From NCBI GenBank assembly GCA_021801705.1, contig JAJYXP010000072.1, positions 1-64,000 of the forward strand: a stretch of 64,000 bases of DNA. Direction: 5' to 3'. The notes below the pieces were generated by a model. It did not search any database. It worked only from the letters and a program-made list of their open reading frames with translations, and had not been told where the DNA came from. Below are positions 8,244 through 18,123 of the stretch, piece after piece. Each line of letters opens with the position of its first letter. Position 1 is the first letter of the stretch. Both the position numbers and the translations under genes were made by a program. The DNA comes from Pseudomonadota bacterium. Its GTDB lineage: Bacteria; Pseudomonadota; Gammaproteobacteria; Burkholderiales; Sulfuricellaceae.

Positions 8244-9156
8244 CACCCTCCCAACATGGCACCAATTCACTTGGCATACCAAATCATATGGCAATCAGGC
8301 CGAAAAATAAATTATTTATATTATAATAATCAATATGTTATGTATTCTATGTGTGGAATATAGGATAGCTTGGCAAGCTACTAAAATAGTTACGGATTAG
8401 CGTTACCTAAAGGCTACTAGTAACGAACCCAGAAGGTCTCTGACATAGATAAGTTGATGTCGAAATCTAACTTAGGCAGCGAGTAGCCTCGATGGAGTGA
8501 AGCGGAATCCGGGGAAAAGGGGTACTGCATAAGGTGCGCTACGCGCAGATGATTAGGTGCCGGGGGCTGCCCGGCAGCAGGTTACTTTATTTTGCTTGCC
8601 CAAAATATAAGTAACCAAACAAAAGGGCACCCACCCGCACCGGCCCTTCGGGCTACCCTCGATTTTCCGAAAAGATCGGGCGGCTGCGGAACTCGCGCTA
8701 CGCGCTCAGACAGTCCTCGCCGACGACCCCCGATCTTTTCGGAAAACCGAGGCGGCGCAGAGGGGGAACCGGGTGGTGTGCATAGTAGGGTTGATCCCCT
8801 CCACTTCCGCCCCTCTCTCCAACTCTCTCCCGGAGGGAGAGAGGGTAATGGTTCCTTCCCCTTCAAGGGGAAGGTTAGGATGGGGATGGGGTGATTGGTT
8901 TCAGCATCCCCTTTTCTGCCGCCGAGTAGCGCAGCCAAGCCGGGGGAAGTCGGCGAGGACTGTCTGAGGCCTGAAAGGCCGAGTTCCGCAGCCGCCCGGC
9001 TTGGCGAGCAACGCAGGGAACCCGCAGCGTAGCGGAGGGCGGCGGAATGGGGTCGCCTTTTCTTCGGTTACCTTCTTTTGGCGAAGCAAAAGAAGGAACC
9101 AGCCGCCGGGCTGCCCCCGGCAATCAATCTAACGCGAAGCGCACAAACCCACGGTA
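8244..9156. other. Gene-free gap with composite repeats
   Basis: No convincing gene. 8244-8400 is A/T-rich and may hold the promoter of the minus-strand pair. 8480-8516 (GTAGCCTCGATGGAGTGAAG) and 8540-8660 contain one repeat half (GGCTGCCCGGCAGC, TTGCCCAAAATATAAGTAAC, AAAAGGGCACCCACC). 9030-9125 has a divergent copy of the same half in inverse orientation (GGGGTCGCCTTTTCTTCGGT, GCAAAAGAAGGAACCAGCCG, GGCTGCCC). 8812-8892 is a CTCTCC/GGAGAG hairpin cluster. 8700-8730 and 8945-8985 are a further inverted pair (CAGACAGTCCTCGCCGAC). Confidence 0.75.
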
Positions 9157-9567
9157 CTAAAGAATTTTGGCAATGAACCCGCTGGGCGAGAGTACGGGGT
9201 GTTGTGCGGATAAGCTGAGCAGATCGCCATCGCCGGAAACAAGGCAGTCGGCCTTGCTGGCAATCAAGGTGGCCAGGATGGGGGAGTCGTTCGGGTCTTT
9301 TGGCACGTCTGCGGAAATTCCATCGATGTTGACGATATCCGCTTCGAAGCGCAGCAGGCTAATATAGCGTGCGATTTTTTCTTCATCCCAGCGGATGCGG
9401 CGGCTGATTTTGGGATACGACAATACGCGGGAAATTTCACTCAACATCGGTTCGGACAGGATCAAATCGAACTGCCCGCTACGCCATGCCGCAACGATCC
9501 TGCCCGGAATGCTCTGCGGAATCATCAGCCCGGATATGAAAACATTGCTATCCAGGACAACCCGCAT
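9157..9567 (-). CDS. PIN-domain toxin (PIN_3 type)
   Basis: 136 residues. The PIN fold begins MRVVLDSNVFISGLM with the first acidic residue (Asp6). PKDPNDSPILATLIASKADCLVSGDGDLL near residues 88-116 supplies the remaining acidic cluster (D..D...S.D.D). Such proteins are Mg-dependent ribonuclease toxins. Its ATG overlaps the stop of the upstream antitoxin gene, the classic coupling of a type II module. Confidence 0.88.
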   Translation of the reverse strand: MRVVLDSNVFISGLMIPQSIPGRIVAAWRSGQFDLILSEPMLSEISRVLSYPKISRRIRWDEEKIARYISLLRFEADIVNIDGISADVPKDPNDSPILATLIASKADCLVSGDGDLLSLSAQHPVLSPSGFIAKIL

Positions 9568-9836
9568 CAGTGCTTCCTTGCCGCCGCAACAGCTTCGGCG
9601 ATTTCCGCTTCTGCCAGTGCCGCATCGGTATCCTTGTAGGCGCCTGCCAATTCGGTCGTGAGGCGGTCGAATTCGCTCTTGAGCAAACGGATTTTCTCGA
9701 AAAGGTTTACGTCCACCATCGCGGCCACGGGTTTGCCGCCTTTGGTGATCAGCACCTGGTCGTGCCGGTACTGGATTTCATTGAGCAATTCCCCTAGGTT
9801 TTGGCGAACCGTCATTGCTGTGGCTTCTTTGATCAT
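9567..9836 (-). CDS. Phd/YefM-family antitoxin
   Basis: 89 residues from the ATG at 9836, which has GAGGT at good distance; an in-frame ATG at 9863 lacks a ribosome site. The N-terminus MTVRQNLGELLNEIQYRHDQ and VLITKGGKPVAAMVDV match the Phd/YefM DNA-binding fold. The Ala/Glu-rich C-terminus (DTDAALAEAEIAEAV) would wrap the PIN toxin. The protein probably represses its own promoter. Confidence 0.87.
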   Translation of the reverse strand: MIKEATAMTVRQNLGELLNEIQYRHDQVLITKGGKPVAAMVDVNLFEKIRLLKSEFDRLTTELAGAYKDTDAALAEAEIAEAVAAARKH

Positions 9837-9911
9837 GTCAATTACCTCGATTGATATGGTCATGCCACTATAGCATGATTAAACTATGGTTCGTAGGGGG
9901 GCGCGTGGACG

Positions 9912-10685
9912 CTACATTTTTTGGGAGCAGTGGTTCGCAATCGCCACGAACTCCGCCACCCCCAAATTCTCCGCCCGCAATCCGGGATTTATCCCCAGCG
10001 CCGCAAATCCTGCATCGTCCAGGTAAGCTCTCAGCGTATTGCGCAGGGTCTTGCGCCGCTGGCCGAAGGCGGCGGTGACGATGGCGCCGAACAGGGCCTC
10101 GTCCTGCGCGGGGTGCGGCAGTTGGGCGTAGGGGATCATGCGCACGATGGCGGATTCGACCTTGGGTGCCGGGTGGAAGGCGTCCGGCGGCACGATGAAC
10201 AGCAGTTCCATCGCGTAGCGGTATTGCAGCATCACCGACAGCCTGCCGTATTCCGGCGCGGAGGGCGCGGCCACCATGCGCTCCACCACTTCCTTCTGCA
10301 GCATGAAGTGCATGTCCATGATGTTGGCGACATATTCGCTCAGGTGAAACAGGATGGGCGTGGAGATGTTGTAAGGCAGGTTGCCGACTACCCGGATGCG
10401 CTCGCCCAGCGAAGAAAAATCGAACTTCAGCGCGTCGCCGGCATGGATGGTCAGCCTGGCCTTCGGGTAGTTATTCTCCAGCCGGGCGATGATGTCGCGG
10501 TCTATTTCCACCACATGCAGGCGTGGCAGGATCTTGAGCAGGGGGTCGGTCAACGCGCCCAGGCCCGGCCCGATTTCCACCATGATGTCGTCCGGCTGCG
10601 GGTCGATGGCGCGGACGATGGACTGGATGATGCCCTGGTCGGTGAGGAAGTTCTGGCCGAAGCGCTTTCTTGGGATATGTCGCAT
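9912..10685 (-). CDS. rsmA: 16S rRNA (adenine1518-N6/adenine1519-N6)-dimethyltransferase
   Basis: 257 residues. Start [20 protein letters not shown] is the KsgA hallmark. [15 protein letters not shown] near 37 binds [20 protein letters not shown] near 99 is the adenine-pocket motif NLPY, and [13 protein letters not shown] near 207 is the C-terminal signature. It dimethylates two adenines in helix 45 of 16S rRNA. It is the last gene of the minus-strand lptD-surA-pdxA-rsmA series; a hairpin repeat separates it from pdxA. Confidence 0.97.
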   Translation of the reverse strand: MRHIPRKRFGQNFLTDQGIIQSIVRAIDPQPDDIMVEIGPGLGALTDPLLKILPRLHVVEIDRDIIARLENNYPKARLTIHAGDALKFDFSSLGERIRVVGNLPYNISTPILFHLSEYVANIMDMHFMLQKEVVERMVAAPSAPEYGRLSVMLQYRYAMELLFIVPPDAFHPAPKVESAIVRMIPYAQLPHPAQDEALFGAIVTAAFGQRRKTLRNTLRAYLDDAGFAALGINPGLRAENLGVAEFVAIANHCSQKM

Positions 10686-10693
10686 GACAAGCT

Positions 10694-10765
10694 ACCACAG
10701 AGACACAGAGACACAGAGATAGAACAGATTATGCATTTTCCTCTGTGTCTCTGTGTCTCTGTGGT
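10694..10765. repeat. CCACAGAGACACAGAG-type hairpin
   Basis: Left arm ACCACAGAGACACAGAGACA, right arm CTCTGTGTCTCTGTGTCTCT followed by GTGGT, loop of about 22 bp. The right arm overlaps the pdxA 3' end and encodes the tail [13 protein letters not shown] second copy lies at 29736-29817. Confidence 0.92.
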
Positions 10766-11784
10766 TGAAGGTTGTTTTTCACCAGTTCCAGCGCCAGTTC
10801 GATGGCGGCCGTGAGGCTGCCGCTTTCTATCCTGCCCGTGCCGGCAAGGGACAGTGCGGTGCCGTGATCCACCGAGGTGCGGATGATCGGCATCCCCAGC
10901 GTGACGTTGACGCCGCCGCCGAAGCTGGCATATTTAAGTACCGGCAGGCCCTGGTCGTGGTACATGGCGAGCTGGCAATCGGAACCGGCCAGGCTGGTCC
11001 GCGTGAACAGGGTGTCGGCGGGCAGCGGCCCGACGAGGTCCATGCCTTCCGCGCGCAAGGCTTCCAGCACGGGGGCGATCACCTCGATTTCCTCGCGCCC
11101 GAGGTGACCGCCTTCCCCGGCATGGGGATTGAGCCCCGCCACCAGGATGCGCGGATGGGCCAGACCGAAGCGCTGGCGCAAATCCCGGTGCAGGATGCGC
11201 AGGGTCTGTTCCAGGCCGGCGCGGGTGATGGCGGCGGCAACGTCTTTGAGCGGCAGGTGGGTGGTGACGAGCGCCACCCGCAAACCGCCACCAGCCAGCA
11301 TCATCACGACTTGCGGCGTGCCGGTCTGTGCGGCGAGAAACTCGGTATGGCCGGTGAAGGGGATGCCGGCATCGTTGATCACGCCCTTGTGCAGCGGGGC
11401 GGTGACCATGGCGGCAAAGGTGCCGGCGAGGCAGCCTTGTGCCGCCGTGGACAAGGTGTCGAGCACGTAGCGGCTGTTGGCGGGGTTCAATGTCCCGGCC
11501 ACGGCGGGTTCTGTCATGTCGCGGTGCAGCACTTCCAGCACGCCGGCCTGGTCCGGCGCGGCGGAGGCGGGGGAAAAATCCACCAGTTCGAGCGGCAGGC
11601 CCAACTGCCGGGCGCGGTCTGCAAGCAGGTTGCGGTCGGCTATGACGACGATGCGCGTTTTGCCGGGATGCTGCGCCAGCATCACGCACAAGTCCGGGCC
11701 GATGCCGGCCGGTTCGCCTGCGGTAAGGGCGATGGTCGAATGTAGGGCCGAATTTATTCGGCCGCTGTGCGAATGAATTCGCAC
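10729..11784 (-). CDS. pdxA: 4-hydroxythreonine-4-phosphate dehydrogenase
   Basis: 351 codons, slightly longer than usual (about 330). Family motifs are [13 protein letters not shown] near 20, [13 protein letters not shown] near 127, [16 protein letters not shown] near 213 and [12 protein letters not shown] near 278, with the metal-binding histidines. It acts in pyridoxal 5'-phosphate synthesis. Both ends are repeat-derived. The only in-frame start before the conserved core is a GTG at 11784, inside a GTGCGAATTCATTCGCAC palindrome directly after the surA stop, and the last dozen residues come from the CACAGAG hairpin. The protein core is intact. Confidence 0.92.
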   Translation of the reverse strand: MRIHSHSGRINSALHSTIALTAGEPAGIGPDLCVMLAQHPGKTRIVVIADRNLLADRARQLGLPLELVDFSPASAAPDQAGVLEVLHRDMTEPAVAGTLNPANSRYVLDTLSTAAQGCLAGTFAAMVTAPLHKGVINDAGIPFTGHTEFLAAQTGTPQVVMMLAGGGLRVALVTTHLPLKDVAAAITRAGLEQTLRILHRDLRQRFGLAHPRILVAGLNPHAGEGGHLGREEIEVIAPVLEALRAEGMDLVGPLPADTLFTRTSLAGSDCQLAMYHDQGLPVLKYASFGGGVNVTLGMPIIRTSVDHGTALSLAGTGRIESGSLTAAIELALELVKNNLQPQRHRDTEENA

Positions 11785-11788
11785 CTAC
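11741..11788. repeat. Core of the 123-bp GAATTCATTCGCAC element at the surA/pdxA junction
   Basis: TGTAGGGCCGAATTTATTCG followed by GGCCGCTGTGCGAATGAATTCGCACCTAC corresponds to the inner palindromes of the elements at 30289-30411 and 32566-32688, without their GTCAGTCA ends. It supplies the surA stop and the pdxA start. Confidence 0.85.
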
Positions 11789-13125
11789 CGGTCTTCGAGG
11801 CGGTATTCGACGAATGCCTGGTCGCGCAGTTGGCGCAGCCAGTTTTCGTAGGCTTCGTCGGCTTTGCGGGCGCGGATTTCCTGGCGTGCCATGAGGTTTT
11901 GACGTTCCTTGCTGACATCTTCGGCGCGGCGCTCCAGCACCTGGATCAGGTGCCAGCCGAAGGGTGATCTGACCGGAGCGCTGATTTCACCCGGCTTGAG
12001 GGCATTCATCGCGCGCTCGAATTCCGGCACCAGGTCGCCCGGGGAGACCCAGCCGAGATCGCCGCCTTTCGAGGCGGAGCCGTCTTCGGAGTGCAGCCGG
12101 GCCAATTCGGCAAAATCCGCGCCGTTGTCGAGGCGCTCCTTGAGCTGTAGCAGGCGGTTCCTGGCATCGGTTTCCGAGACGATTTCACTGGTTTTGATCA
12201 GGATGTGGCGTGCATGGGTTTTCTGCACGATCAGCGCGCCGCCTTTGCTGCGTTTGTCGAGCAGCCTGAGGATATGGAAGCCGTTCGGGCTGCGCAGTAC
12301 GGCGCTGGTTTCGCCCGGCTGCATGGCGCTGACAGCTTCCAGGAACAGAGGAGGAAGACGGCTGGCGGTGCGCCAGCCGAGCGCGCCGCCCTGCAGTGCG
12401 TCCGGCGCATCGGAATAGCTTGCCGCCACCTGGGCGAAGTCCGCCTTGCCGAGTTCAGACAAGGCCTTTTCGGCATGCGCGCGCCTGGCCTGGACCTGCT
12501 CGGGGCTGGCCTGCTCCGGCACGCGAACCAGGATGTGAACCAGATTGAATTCATCTTCTCCGCCGGTTTGGGCAGCGTGGGCGCTGAGGAAATTTTCCAC
12601 CTCGCCCTCGCTGACGTTGATGCGGTTGTCCACTTCGCGTTCGCGCAGCCGGCTCAAGATGATTTCGTCACGGATTTCCTCGCGGAATTTGGAGAAGTTG
12701 ACGCCGTCCTTCTCCAGGGTGGCGCGAAATGCTTCCGGTGTCAGGTTGTTTTCCTGGGCGATGCGCTGCAGGGTTTTGTCGAGTTGCAGGTCGTCCACGC
12801 GGATGCCGGTTTCCTTGGCAAACTGCAACTGAACCCGGTCGGTGATCATGCGCTCCAGCATTTGTTTTTCCAGCACCTCCCGCGGTGGCAGCGGCGTGCC
12901 CCGCTTTTTCAACTGCTGCAGGACGATGTGCATCCGGTCATTGAGGTCGAACTGGGTGATGACTTCGGTGTTGACCACGGCCACGATCCGGTCCACCAGT
13001 TGCGCACCGGGCGCGGTCTGCGCCTGATCGGGCTTGCTTTCCGCGGCCGGTGCGGGAGCAAGGACAAAAAAAGCCAGCAGGATGGCCAGCAGGCTGTTAA
13101 CGGACACGGCGGCGATGTTCATCAT
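11785..13125 (-). CDS. surA: Periplasmic chaperone / peptidyl-prolyl isomerase SurA
   Basis: About 446 residues from tandem ATGs at 13125/13122, which give a proper signal peptide (NIAAVSVNSLLAILLAFFVL then APAPAAES); in-frame starts further upstream would overlap lptD and read through a CTCTCCC repeat. The N-terminal chaperone domain (VDRIVAVVNTEVITQFDL) is followed by two parvulin domains: FNLVHILVRVPEQ... to LRLLDKR, and ARHILIKTSEIV... to LIQVLERR, each with the GGxLGW signature. It escorts outer-membrane proteins, and its place behind lptD is conserved. Confidence 0.95.
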   Translation of the reverse strand: MMNIAAVSVNSLLAILLAFFVLAPAPAAESKPDQAQTAPGAQLVDRIVAVVNTEVITQFDLNDRMHIVLQQLKKRGTPLPPREVLEKQMLERMITDRVQLQFAKETGIRVDDLQLDKTLQRIAQENNLTPEAFRATLEKDGVNFSKFREEIRDEIILSRLREREVDNRINVSEGEVENFLSAHAAQTGGEDEFNLVHILVRVPEQASPEQVQARRAHAEKALSELGKADFAQVAASYSDAPDALQGGALGWRTASRLPPLFLEAVSAMQPGETSAVLRSPNGFHILRLLDKRSKGGALIVQKTHARHILIKTSEIVSETDARNRLLQLKERLDNGADFAELARLHSEDGSASKGGDLGWVSPGDLVPEFERAMNALKPGEISAPVRSPFGWHLIQVLERRAEDVSKERQNLMARQEIRARKADEAYENWLRQLRDQAFVEYRLEDR

Positions 13126-13152
13126 CTGGTGTGGTGCCGCCGCCGTGTCCGT

Positions 13153-13188
13153 CCCCTCTCTCCTACCTCTCCCCCAGGGGGGGAGAGT
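13153..13188. repeat. CTCTCCC hairpin between lptD and surA
   Basis: CCCCTCTCTCCTACCTCTCC then CCCAGGGGGGGAGAG, a short member of the CTCTCCC/GGGAGAG hairpin class. It occupies the surA 5' region and may be transcribed as part of its leader. Confidence 0.75.
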
Positions 13189-13216
13189 GATAAGGTGTCG
13201 CTTCGCGACGGCAACA

Positions 13217-15772
13217 TTAGCGGGGTTGAGTAAGGTCGTTTTCATTGGAGATTTCAGTCGTTTTGGTATAGCCATAAATATTGCGTTTGAGCACGTCCAG
13301 CGGATTAGAGCCGATCGAGCCGATGCCGTTCAATTCCAGTTGGAAGAAAATCGAGTTGCTGCGTTCCGCGGTGGCGGTGGCGAAACTGTGCACGACCGCC
13401 CTGAACGCCCAGCAGCCTGCATTGTATTCGAGCCCGGCCAAGCCTTCCAGCATCTTGCTGTCCAGCATCGAATAGTTCCACCGGGCCAGTCCGTTCCAGC
13501 GGCCGGCCAGGGGCCACTGTGCGGAGGCGTCGATCTGCTTGAGGCCGAGAGGGGTGATGACGGTGCTGTTCGGCGTGTAGCGGTAGCTGAGGTTGAGTAT
13601 TTTTCCCGGTGCGGGCAGGTAGCGGCCGGAGAGCGAAAAATTGCCGGTTTGTTTCAATTGAGGATCGTACTGCCACAGGCTGTTGAGGGTTAACGCGTTC
13701 GTGAGCCTGCCACCGACGGAAGCCAATATGTCGGAGTATTTTCTGCTGGGGGGCACCCCGCCCGGCAGGGTGACCTGGGGCAGGCTCAGGTAATAGCGTT
13801 GCGCGATCGTGCCGTTCACACGCTCGATACCGTTCTGCTCCATGAAGCGGGAAGATACGCCCAGCGTGACCTGGTTGGCGTCGCTGATCCGGTCGCCGCC
13901 GGTAAACCGGTTCTCGCTGAATATCTGGGGAATGCCAAATCCGAAGTCGCCTGTATCGAACAACGGGATCTGGCTCTGGTCGCGGTAGGGCGTGCGGACG
14001 TAATATATGCGCGGCTCCAGCGTTTGCTGGTAGCTCGATCCGAAGAAGCTGGTTTCGCGGTCGAAATACAGGCCGCTGTCAACGCTGAAAACCGGCAGCG
14101 ATCGGGTGATATCCGGTGGTGCGGCGGCGCTGGTGCTATTGTCGAAGCTATAGCGTGTGCTGTGCAACCCGATCTTCGGCGTCAGATACCCGTAAAACCG
14201 CGTTATCGGCAGGCTGACGCTGGGATACAGGGTGAAGCGCCTGCCATTGACCAGGCTGGGGTGGGAGAAGTTGACCAGTTCGCTGTTCAGCGCCAGGCTG
14301 GCTCCCGGGCCAAGGTCGTTTCCGTTCCAGTTGACCATGCGGGCCCCGTTCAGCAGCATCTGGGTGCGGCGGTAAGGGGTGACGATAGGCGCAAGCGGAT
14401 CCTGCAGGGTCTGAAAGCTTTGCGAACGCGTAGCGAAGTTCCAGCCGTTGCCCGCATAGGACAGTATCCCGTCACGCAACAGGTTGACCTGGGAGGTGAC
14501 GCCGATGTGGGTGCTCAGGTCGCGGAAGTAATTGTCGTCGGACGCTTTCTCCAGGGTGAGCGCTCCGGACCAGCCGCGGCCCAGATTGTGCTGGTGCCGC
14601 AAGGACATGAAATTGCGGTCGATGCCCGCCAACTGGTCGTTGGGCAGCATTTCGAGGTTCAGCGAGCCGGCATATTTCGGATCCAGGTAGCGGAATTCGT
14701 TCTTCAGTTGCAGCCCCCGCTTGGTCAGGAAGCGCGGTGTGAAGGTGTCGTCGAGGTTGGGGGCGATATTCCAGTAATAAGGCAGGGAGAACTCCGCGCC
14801 GCTTTTTCCGCTACTGCCGAAGCTGGGGCTGAGAAAGCCCGATTTGCGCTCGCTGTTGAGGGAAAAATTCATCCATGGCATATATAGGATCGGTACCTTC
14901 ATGAAATCGATATAGGCATGGTGCGCCGTTCCGAGCTGTGTGGTGCGGTCGATTTCGAGGTCGTGGGCATGGATGAACCAGTCGTCAGACCCGGCCTGGC
15001 AGGTCGTGTAGCGCGCATCCTCCATGCGGTATTTGTTTTCGCCCTCGAACAGCAGTATTTTGGCATCGCCGCGCCCGGCCGGTTTTTGCTGATTCAACTG
15101 GAATACGGGCTGTTGCATGAAACCGGTCTTGTCCCCGGTCTTGAGCTTCAGTTCCGGCCCTTCGGTGATGTCCCCCTCCTGGTCGATGCGCACATTGCCT
15201 TGGGCGTAAATCTCGTCGTCGGGTTTGTTGTAGCGCAGAAGGTCGGCGGTGACGACCTGTCCCCATTGCCGCAACTCGGCCTCGCCGATGGCCTCGGTCT
15301 CGAGGCCGTGATGACCCTGAATGAGCGTTGCGTCGATGAAAGCCGGTGTGGACCGGGTGCCGGGAGGCGGCGTGAGCGTCAGTTTCCGGCTCGGCTTGAG
15401 TCGCAATGGCGCAGCATCTTCAGTGGCTGTGGTGACATCTGCGGGGGGTAGCGCTACGCCGGTTTCCGCCTGTGGTTGCGAGCTCAGGGGCTCGGCTGAG
15501 TGTATGGGCTTGCTTTCGGCTTGTGGAAGGGGCTCAGTAGCCTGCGGCGCCGGCCCATTCCCAGCGGTAGCGGGCACGGCTTGCTGCTGCGGCTGATCCT
15601 TGGTGGCCGGTTGCAGCAGGCCGGGGTCGATCTGGAAAGACGGCAGATTGAGCGCGGCCTGGGCCGCGGCTGGAAACAGGCAGAGCAGGGCGAGTGTGAG
15701 TGGAGCCGGCCTGAGGTCATGGAAAAGTCCCGCCGCATGATGCGGCGGCTTTTCACGGAAAGGTTTTTTCAT
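13217..15772 (-). CDS. lptD: LPS-assembly outer-membrane protein LptD
   Basis: 851 residues. Signal peptide at residues 15-40 (LTLALLCLFPAAAQA). A Pro/Gln-rich linker leads to the periplasmic OstA-like domain (VTADLLRYNKPDDEIYAQGN near 172), followed by a large beta-barrel with DFMKVPILYMPWMNF near 287 and ending before KTTEISNENDLTQPR. With LptE it inserts LPS into the outer leaflet. The C-terminal barrel strands RAVVHSF and FFQLELNGIGSIG are typical. It leads the minus-strand operon and is divergent from amgK. Confidence 0.96.
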   Translation of the reverse strand: MKKPFREKPPHHAAGLFHDLRPAPLTLALLCLFPAAAQAALNLPSFQIDPGLLQPATKDQPQQQAVPATAGNGPAPQATEPLPQAESKPIHSAEPLSSQPQAETGVALPPADVTTATEDAAPLRLKPSRKLTLTPPPGTRSTPAFIDATLIQGHHGLETEAIGEAELRQWGQVVTADLLRYNKPDDEIYAQGNVRIDQEGDITEGPELKLKTGDKTGFMQQPVFQLNQQKPAGRGDAKILLFEGENKYRMEDARYTTCQAGSDDWFIHAHDLEIDRTTQLGTAHHAYIDFMKVPILYMPWMNFSLNSERKSGFLSPSFGSSGKSGAEFSLPYYWNIAPNLDDTFTPRFLTKRGLQLKNEFRYLDPKYAGSLNLEMLPNDQLAGIDRNFMSLRHQHNLGRGWSGALTLEKASDDNYFRDLSTHIGVTSQVNLLRDGILSYAGNGWNFATRSQSFQTLQDPLAPIVTPYRRTQMLLNGARMVNWNGNDLGPGASLALNSELVNFSHPSLVNGRRFTLYPSVSLPITRFYGYLTPKIGLHSTRYSFDNSTSAAAPPDITRSLPVFSVDSGLYFDRETSFFGSSYQQTLEPRIYYVRTPYRDQSQIPLFDTGDFGFGIPQIFSENRFTGGDRISDANQVTLGVSSRFMEQNGIERVNGTIAQRYYLSLPQVTLPGGVPPSRKYSDILASVGGRLTNALTLNSLWQYDPQLKQTGNFSLSGRYLPAPGKILNLSYRYTPNSTVITPLGLKQIDASAQWPLAGRWNGLARWNYSMLDSKMLEGLAGLEYNAGCWAFRAVVHSFATATAERSNSIFFQLELNGIGSIGSNPLDVLKRNIYGYTKTTEISNENDLTQPR

Positions 15773-15863
15773 GTTCTATGTGTTAAGGCAACGCCCGGTC
15801 ATCGCCCAGCGGCGCGAATCGAGGTCATGTTGTGCACCCGTTGTTATTCTAAAAACCGCCAGT

Positions 15864-15985
15864 TAGCCACGGATGAACACAGATAAAACAATTCGTTGCG
15901 GCAAGTTTTCTATTCATCCGAAACGTGCTTGGGACGAGAAAGGCAACTCCTTGATAATCCGTGCATATCTGTGTAAATCCGTGGC
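15864..15985. repeat. CCACGGAT-type inverted repeat in the lptD-amgK divergent gap
   Basis: Left arm TTAGCCACGGATGAACACAG, right arm ATATCTGTGTAAATCCGTGG, loop of about 75 bp. The 309-bp gap 15773-16081 also must hold the divergent promoters; none was resolved with confidence. Confidence 0.85.
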
Positions 15986-16081
15986 CGAACTGCTTTTATA
16001 GGATTATTCGAGCCGGTATCGGTGATAAAATCGCACAAATTCGCCATTAACGCAATGCGAGATTAACTTTGCGAGACTATC

Positions 16082-17047
16082 GTGGACCGTTCTGAATTAC
16101 TCGAAAACTGGCTGAAACAGCAAGTTCCCGGCATCCCCCATACGCTTGCTCCGGCCTCGGCGGACGCCAGTTTCCGGCGCTACTTCCGGGTCAGCCTGCC
16201 CGACCGCTCGCTGATCGTGATGGATGCGCCGCCCGAGCATGAGGATTGCCGGCCTTTCCTCCATGTGGCGGCATTATTCCGCGACGCCGGCGTTCATGTC
16301 CCGCATGTCCTGGCGCAGGATCTGGAGTCGGGCTTCCTGTTGCTGACGGATCTGGGCAATACCACCTATCTGGATGCGCTGAACGGGAACGAGGCGCTGG
16401 CGGACCCGCTGTACCGTGCCGCGGCAGCGGCTCTGGTCAAGATCCAGCTCGCCAGCCGCCCGTCTGCGCTGCCGGACTACGACGAGGCGCTGCTGCAGCG
16501 CGAAGTGCAGTTGTTTCCGGACTGGTACGTGAGCAAGCACTTGCGGTCGGCGCTGAGCGGATCCCAGGCGGAAGCGCTGCACGGGGTCTTGGCCTTGATC
16601 GTGCGCAACAGTCTGGCGCAGCCAAAAGTTTTCGTGCACCGCGACTACCATTCCCGCAATCTGATGGTGAACGGGGATGAGCCCGGCATCCTGGATTTTC
16701 AGGATGCGGTGTACGGACCGGTGACCTATGATCTGGTCTCGCTGTTCAAGGATGCCTATATTCAGTGGGAGGAGGAGCGGGTGCTGGACTGGGTGATCCG
16801 CTACTGGGAAAAGGCGAAGAAGGCCGGTCTGCCGGTCGCCTCGGATTTCGCCGGGTTTTACCGCGATTTCGAATGGATGGGCGCGCAGCGCCACATCAAG
16901 GTGCTGGGCATTTTCGCCCGCCTGTATCATCGCGACGGCAAGGATGGCTATCTGAAGGACATGCCCCTGGTGATGGCTTACCTGCGCAAGACCTGCGAGC
17001 GCTACCGCGAATTGCATCCGCTGCTGAAGCTGCTGGATGAGGTTTAA
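16082..17047 (+). CDS. amgK: N-acetylmuramate/N-acetylglucosamine 1-kinase-like phosphotransferase
   Basis: 321 residues from GTG. APH-family kinase: SADASFRRYFRV near residue 25 (nucleotide loop), VHRDYHSRNLMV near 189 (Brenner HxDxxxxN) and GILDFQDAVYGPVTYDL near 205 (Mg-binding DFQD). AmgK phosphorylates amino sugars at C1 in the cell-wall recycling bypass that avoids GlcN6P. The next gene is the matching nucleotidyltransferase MurU, and placement opposite lptD-surA-pdxA-rsmA is conserved in pseudomonads and betaproteobacteria. The name rests on family motifs and this context. Confidence 0.85.
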   Translation: MDRSELLENWLKQQVPGIPHTLAPASADASFRRYFRVSLPDRSLIVMDAPPEHEDCRPFLHVAALFRDAGVHVPHVLAQDLESGFLLLTDLGNTTYLDALNGNEALADPLYRAAAAALVKIQLASRPSALPDYDEALLQREVQLFPDWYVSKHLRSALSGSQAEALHGVLALIVRNSLAQPKVFVHRDYHSRNLMVNGDEPGILDFQDAVYGPVTYDLVSLFKDAYIQWEEERVLDWVIRYWEKAKKAGLPVASDFAGFYRDFEWMGAQRHIKVLGIFARLYHRDGKDGYLKDMPLVMAYLRKTCERYRELHPLLKLLDEV

Positions 17048-17049
17048 GG

Positions 17050-17809
<760 letters not shown>

Positions 17810-17819
17810 AACACAAGCC

Positions 17820-18115
17820 AGCCACGGATGAACACAGATGAACACGGATAAACCTTAAAACCGTAATTAACCACGAATGACACGAATGTTCACGAATGAA
17901 CACAAATAGTTAACAAGAAATATCGTCTCACCCAACAGGTGAATCGGGTGAATTTCGTTAATTCTTTGATTATTCGTGAACATTCGTGTGCTATTCGTGT
18001 AAATTCGTGGTTAATCGCTTTTTTCAGGATAAAACCTCCCATCAAGAATTCGTGTTAATCCGTGGCTAAATGTTTAGCTTCCGATTCGTGAACATTCGTG
18101 TCATTCGTGGTCAAA
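17820..18115. repeat. Nested inverted repeats: CACGAAT element inside CCACGGAT arms
   Basis: Outer arms are GCCACGGATGAACACAGATG (17821) and TCGTGTTAATCCGTGGCT (about 18049-18066). Inside, 17851-18030 is a copy of the 178-bp CACGAAT element in reverse orientation (AACCGTAATTAACCACGAAT ... GGTTAATCGCTTTTTTCAGG). A further TTCGTGTCATTCGTGG piece ends at about 18110. No gene is present in this 314-bp gap. Confidence 0.88.
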
Positions 18116-18123
18116 GATTTTAA

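Noticed and set aside
8592-9123. Several open frames of 62-118 codons in the 8.3-9.15 kb gap
   Set aside because: All are translations of repeats (Pro/Arg/Gly-rich on both strands).
11785-13275. Longer SurA starting upstream of 13125
   Set aside because: Would overlap lptD, run through a CTCTCCC repeat and place the signal peptide 50 residues inside the protein.
17851-18030. CRISPR-like look of repeated ACGAATG/ACGAAT motifs
   Set aside because: Motifs are short and irregular, arranged as two inverted arms around a conserved interior, without unique spacers or cas genes.
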